Shown here: positions 21,577-23,155 of the stretch, piece by piece | How positions within the stretch are numbered: the stretch's first letter is position 1 | Layout: each line of letters begins with the position of its first letter | Virus record (IMG/VR): IMGVR_UViG_3300037189_024144 | Coordinates: 1-23,155 of that record | Strand: one strand, 5' to 3' | Origin: a virus | DNA length: 23,155 bases | Program-made: the position numbers and the translations under genes | The notes under the pieces: model-generated | Databases searched by the model: none | What the model saw: only the letters and a program-made list of their open reading frames with translations | What the model was told of the DNA's origin: nothing

Positions 21577-21729
21577 TCAAGCGCCAGTTTTTTTCTGCTT
21601 TGCCTTTTTAGCTTTAGCTAAAGCGGCTTGACGAGCTTGTTTTTTTTCTTCGGCAGTCATTTCCTTAGGGTCTTTTTTATCTTTTTTCTGGAAGCGAGCT
21701 AAGAGCTCAGGAGGCATTTTGTCAGCCAT
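21577..21729 (-). CDS. Small Lys-rich protein (50 aa)
   Basis: The ATG at 21729 lies inside the end of the glycosyltransferase gene (eight-base overlap), which supports coupled translation. The sequence begins MADKMPPELLARFQKKDKKD and continues with a Lys/Ala helix (TAEEKKQARQAALAKAKK), ending KQKKTGA. Small proteins beginning M-PPELL-x-(R/K)F-x-K occur in cyanophage late clusters; the function is unknown, and nucleic-acid or capsid binding is suggested only by charge. The next gene, the portal, follows after 72 nt of A/T-rich sequence without a recognisable gene. Confidence 0.65.
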   Translation of the reverse strand: MADKMPPELLARFQKKDKKDPKEMTAEEKKQARQAALAKAKKAKQKKTGA

Positions 21730-22591
21730 GGGAAGGAAGCAAGAAACTGCGTACTCTTTCTAGTTTAAAGAGTTCTTGAGGTAACAGCTCATGTGGATAG
21801 GAAATAAGTATATGATCTTTGCGGCCCAAAGGGTCGACCCCGCCAGGTTCTGGCTTATACGTGTCTAAATAATCCAGCATTTCTTGACTATAAGCGGGAG
21901 CGTGAGCATTAGGTATGTCATCATAACAATGTGAAAAAGAGGTAAGTTTTTTCTTTAACCTCTCGGCATCCCCCATCCAAGAAAAGTGCCAACCGCAATC
22001 GCAGTCGCCTACTACTAGACCGTTGTCTTTGTTCCGTATACGAGAAAGCGTATCTTCAAGGTGGTTAAATAAAACCACGGTGCCGCAAGTCCAGTTTGTA
22101 GGAGGTTTACTTGTGTCTTGTTCGGGATCAACTACACGGAGATCTGCTCTTCCGTAAAGCATGGGCATTGACAATCGAACACAACGGTCTGGGTTTTCGT
22201 TGGCAATAGCAACAGCTTCTAGTAATCGAGAAGGTTTGGGTATTTCGTCAATATCACTAAAGAAAAATACCGAATCCGGTGGGGTCATACGCATACCCAC
22301 TGCTAAAGCGTCTCTTTGAGCGTACTCTCGTATCCAAGGATTGGGGTAAGCCTCCGCATCTGGAAGTTCTACATGTAAAACTTGAATTTTTTCTTCAGGT
22401 AAACCAAGTTCTATAATATTTTCTACACATGTAAAAATTTTAGGCTCCCCTTTAAAGGTTAAGTTGCCTTCTGTAATAATAAAACCATCAACGACATCCT
22501 TGAGCATCTCCACGCGGAGCTCAAGCAATTCCTTCTCGTTGAAATAAGTAAAGCAGTCAAACAGCATGAGAGGGTCTGAGACTGCCATCAT
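21722..22591 (-). CDS. Glycosyltransferase family 17-like protein (289 aa)
   Basis: The pattern follows glycosyltransferase family 17 (beta-1,4-N-acetylglucosaminyltransferase-like): LFDCFTYFNEKELLELRVEM (residues 10-29), a DVVDGFIITEGNLTFKGEPK segment, then FFFSDIDEIPKPSRL with the DxD-like metal/nucleotide-sugar motif around D113-D115, and GWHFSWMGDAERLKKKLTSF (residues 200-219), the family's C-terminal signature. Two adjacent ATGs allow a start at residue 1 or 2; no Shine-Dalgarno is clear. No signal peptide or membrane helix is present, so it would act in the host cytoplasm. It may sugar-modify virion or host surface glycans; the acceptor is unknown. It lies upstream of the portal in the late cluster. 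Confidence 0.85.
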   Translation of the reverse strand: MMAVSDPLMLFDCFTYFNEKELLELRVEMLKDVVDGFIITEGNLTFKGEPKIFTCVENIIELGLPEEKIQVLHVELPDAEAYPNPWIREYAQRDALAVGMRMTPPDSVFFFSDIDEIPKPSRLLEAVAIANENPDRCVRLSMPMLYGRADLRVVDPEQDTSKPPTNWTCGTVVLFNHLEDTLSRIRNKDNGLVVGDCDCGWHFSWMGDAERLKKKLTSFSHCYDDIPNAHAPAYSQEMLDYLDTYKPEPGGVDPLGRKDHILISYPHELLPQELFKLERVRSFLLPSHG

Positions 22592-22599
22592 AGTAGCAG

Positions 22600-22746
22600 T
22601 TAATAATCGACTGGCTGCCCCCCTGAAGATCTAAATTGAACTTTCATATCTTCAGTTTCTTGCCGGCGCTTTTCCCTAGCGCGATTTAAGATCTCTTGTT
22701 TCTGCTCCTCTAAGAGTTCTTTTTGAAGCTGGTCGCGGAGGTCCAT
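22600..22746 (-). CDS. Small charged helical protein (48 aa)
   Basis: From ATG 22746, two bases after the previous stop, to TAA at 22600-22602. The sequence MDLRDQLQKELLEEQKQEIL then NRAREKRRQETEDMKVQFRS forms a highly charged helix or coiled coil, ending SSGGQPVDY. The tight spacing within the minus-strand operon and the non-random composition make it likely real, although no ribosome site is evident. No family is recognised. Confidence 0.55.
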   Translation of the reverse strand: MDLRDQLQKELLEEQKQEILNRAREKRRQETEDMKVQFRSSGGQPVDY

Positions 22747-22748
22747 GG

Positions 22749-22967
22749 TTACGTGGAAGACTTACGTTTAATATACTCAGAAGCTTTACGCCTTGCTTCT
22801 TTAGCTCGCTCTGTATTCGGGACTTGAGTATTTACAGGGCGGTCTCCTGCCGTGGCCTGTTTTTTCTTCTCGTCCGTAGCTCGACGTTCTTCTGGGCTTA
22901 GAGCTGCCCACGCAGAACGAGGGAGATACCGCTCAGTTCTTCCTTTTTCTCGTGCTAAATCCGTCAT
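22749..22967 (-). CDS. Small basic protein, second half of a DUF5872-like pattern (72 aa)
   Basis: The sequence has RTERYLPRSAWAALSPEERR followed by ATDEKKKQATAGDRPVNTQV and a basic tail (EARRKASEYIKRKSST). The RYLP-(K/R)-x-AWxxLSPxE(K/R)xAT-x-xKK pattern is what I recall as the C-terminal half of DUF5872 proteins found in phages and algal viruses. The first half of that pattern lies in the gene directly before it (22964-23155), and the two overlap by four bases (ATGA). Either the domain is split into two genes or one reading frame was broken. The family assignment is from memory and unverified. Confidence 0.6.
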   Translation of the reverse strand: MTDLAREKGRTERYLPRSAWAALSPEERRATDEKKKQATAGDRPVNTQVPNTERAKEARRKASEYIKRKSST

Positions 22968-23155
22968 TTTTTGCTTTTTTCGTATTCTTCTTTAGTCTGC
23001 CAGTCCTCTTTACCCCAGCGAGTTAACCGATTTGAAGAAGATTTTGAACCTTCGTAACGCCCGCCCGATTCTTTGTAGTACTTTGTAGCTAACTGCATAG
23101 CTCTGGCGCTATGCCCTCCGAGTTTTTTACGAGCTTTTGCTTTCGCAGCAGCCCA
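22964..23155 (-). CDS. Basic protein, first half of a DUF5872-like pattern, 5' end off the window
   Basis: The frame is open from the window edge to TGA at 22964-22966, giving 63 visible residues: AKARKKLGGHSARAMQLATK, YYKESGGRYEG, SKSSSNRLTRWGKEDWQTKE, EYEKSKK. SAR-x-xQLA-x-xYK-x-xGGxY and LTxWGxExWxT are features I associate with DUF5872-type proteins of phages and algal viruses. The stop codon overlaps the start of the next gene (ATGA), and the usual continuation of the domain (RYLP...) lies in that gene. The protein is very basic and could bind nucleic acid; no function is established. Confidence 0.6.
   Translation of the reverse strand, partial: WAAAKAKARKKLGGHSARAMQLATKYYKESGGRYEGSKSSSNRLTRWGKEDWQTKEEYEKSKK

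Noticed and set aside
1-23155. CRISPR array, rRNA, tRNA, insertion sequence or integrase attachment site
   Set aside because: No regularly spaced palindromic repeats, RNA-gene folds, transposase motifs or flanking duplications were seen; the only tandem repeats are the coding 18-bp units at 8719-8826.

Overview
The window is a stretch of tailed double-stranded DNA phage genome (Caudoviricetes). It is most likely a phage or prophage of a cyanobacterium, although the host is an inference. The phage identity rests on a run of virion genes on the minus strand: portal, scaffold-like protein, HK97-fold major capsid protein of the N4 gp56-like type, connector-like and fibre proteins, and a lambda-R-type (GH104) lysozyme joined to an M23-type domain. 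The cyanobacterial link rests only on small basic ORFs and fibre repeats that look like those of marine and freshwater cyanophages. No terminase, tape measure, DNA polymerase or integrase is visible, and both ends of the window cut through genes.

Reading the minus strand in its direction of transcription (right to left), there are four blocks. (1) 23155-21577: small basic proteins and a family 17 glycosyltransferase. (2) 21504-15477: portal, an overlapping scaffold-like gene, a terminator, small coiled-coil proteins, a virion protein, the major capsid protein behind a candidate promoter, a possible decoration protein, and a second terminator. (3) 14629-8562: a helix-hairpin-helix protein, a connector-like protein, internal virion proteins, a large virion protein with a SWIM-like Cys/His pattern, and a short fibre. 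(4) 7635-4889 and 1801-1: small conserved proteins, the two-domain lysin, an Ala/Gln-rich protein, then more fibre or decoration genes.

Three plus-strand groups interrupt these late genes. 2139-4917 holds a His-Me/HNH-like zinc protein, a winged-helix ORF, three unknown or DNA-binding proteins and a Dam-like methyltransferase homologue. 7765-8565 holds an excisionase-like HTH protein followed by a Dps/ferritin-like protein. 14696-15424 is a single gene with a hydrophobic segment. They look like accessory ('moron' or regulatory) cassettes with their own transcription.

The points most worth following up are: a roughly 510-nt out-of-frame overlap between the portal C-terminus and the scaffold N-terminus; a canonical A AAA AAC slippery heptamer in the correct frame to fuse the His-Me-like protein to the winged-helix ORF by -1 frameshifting; a phage Dps homologue keeping four of five ferroxidase ligands; a CxC...CxH motif in a virion protein; and enzyme-like proteins that have lost hallmark residues (the Dam-like protein, the His-Me-like protein and the M23 domain).
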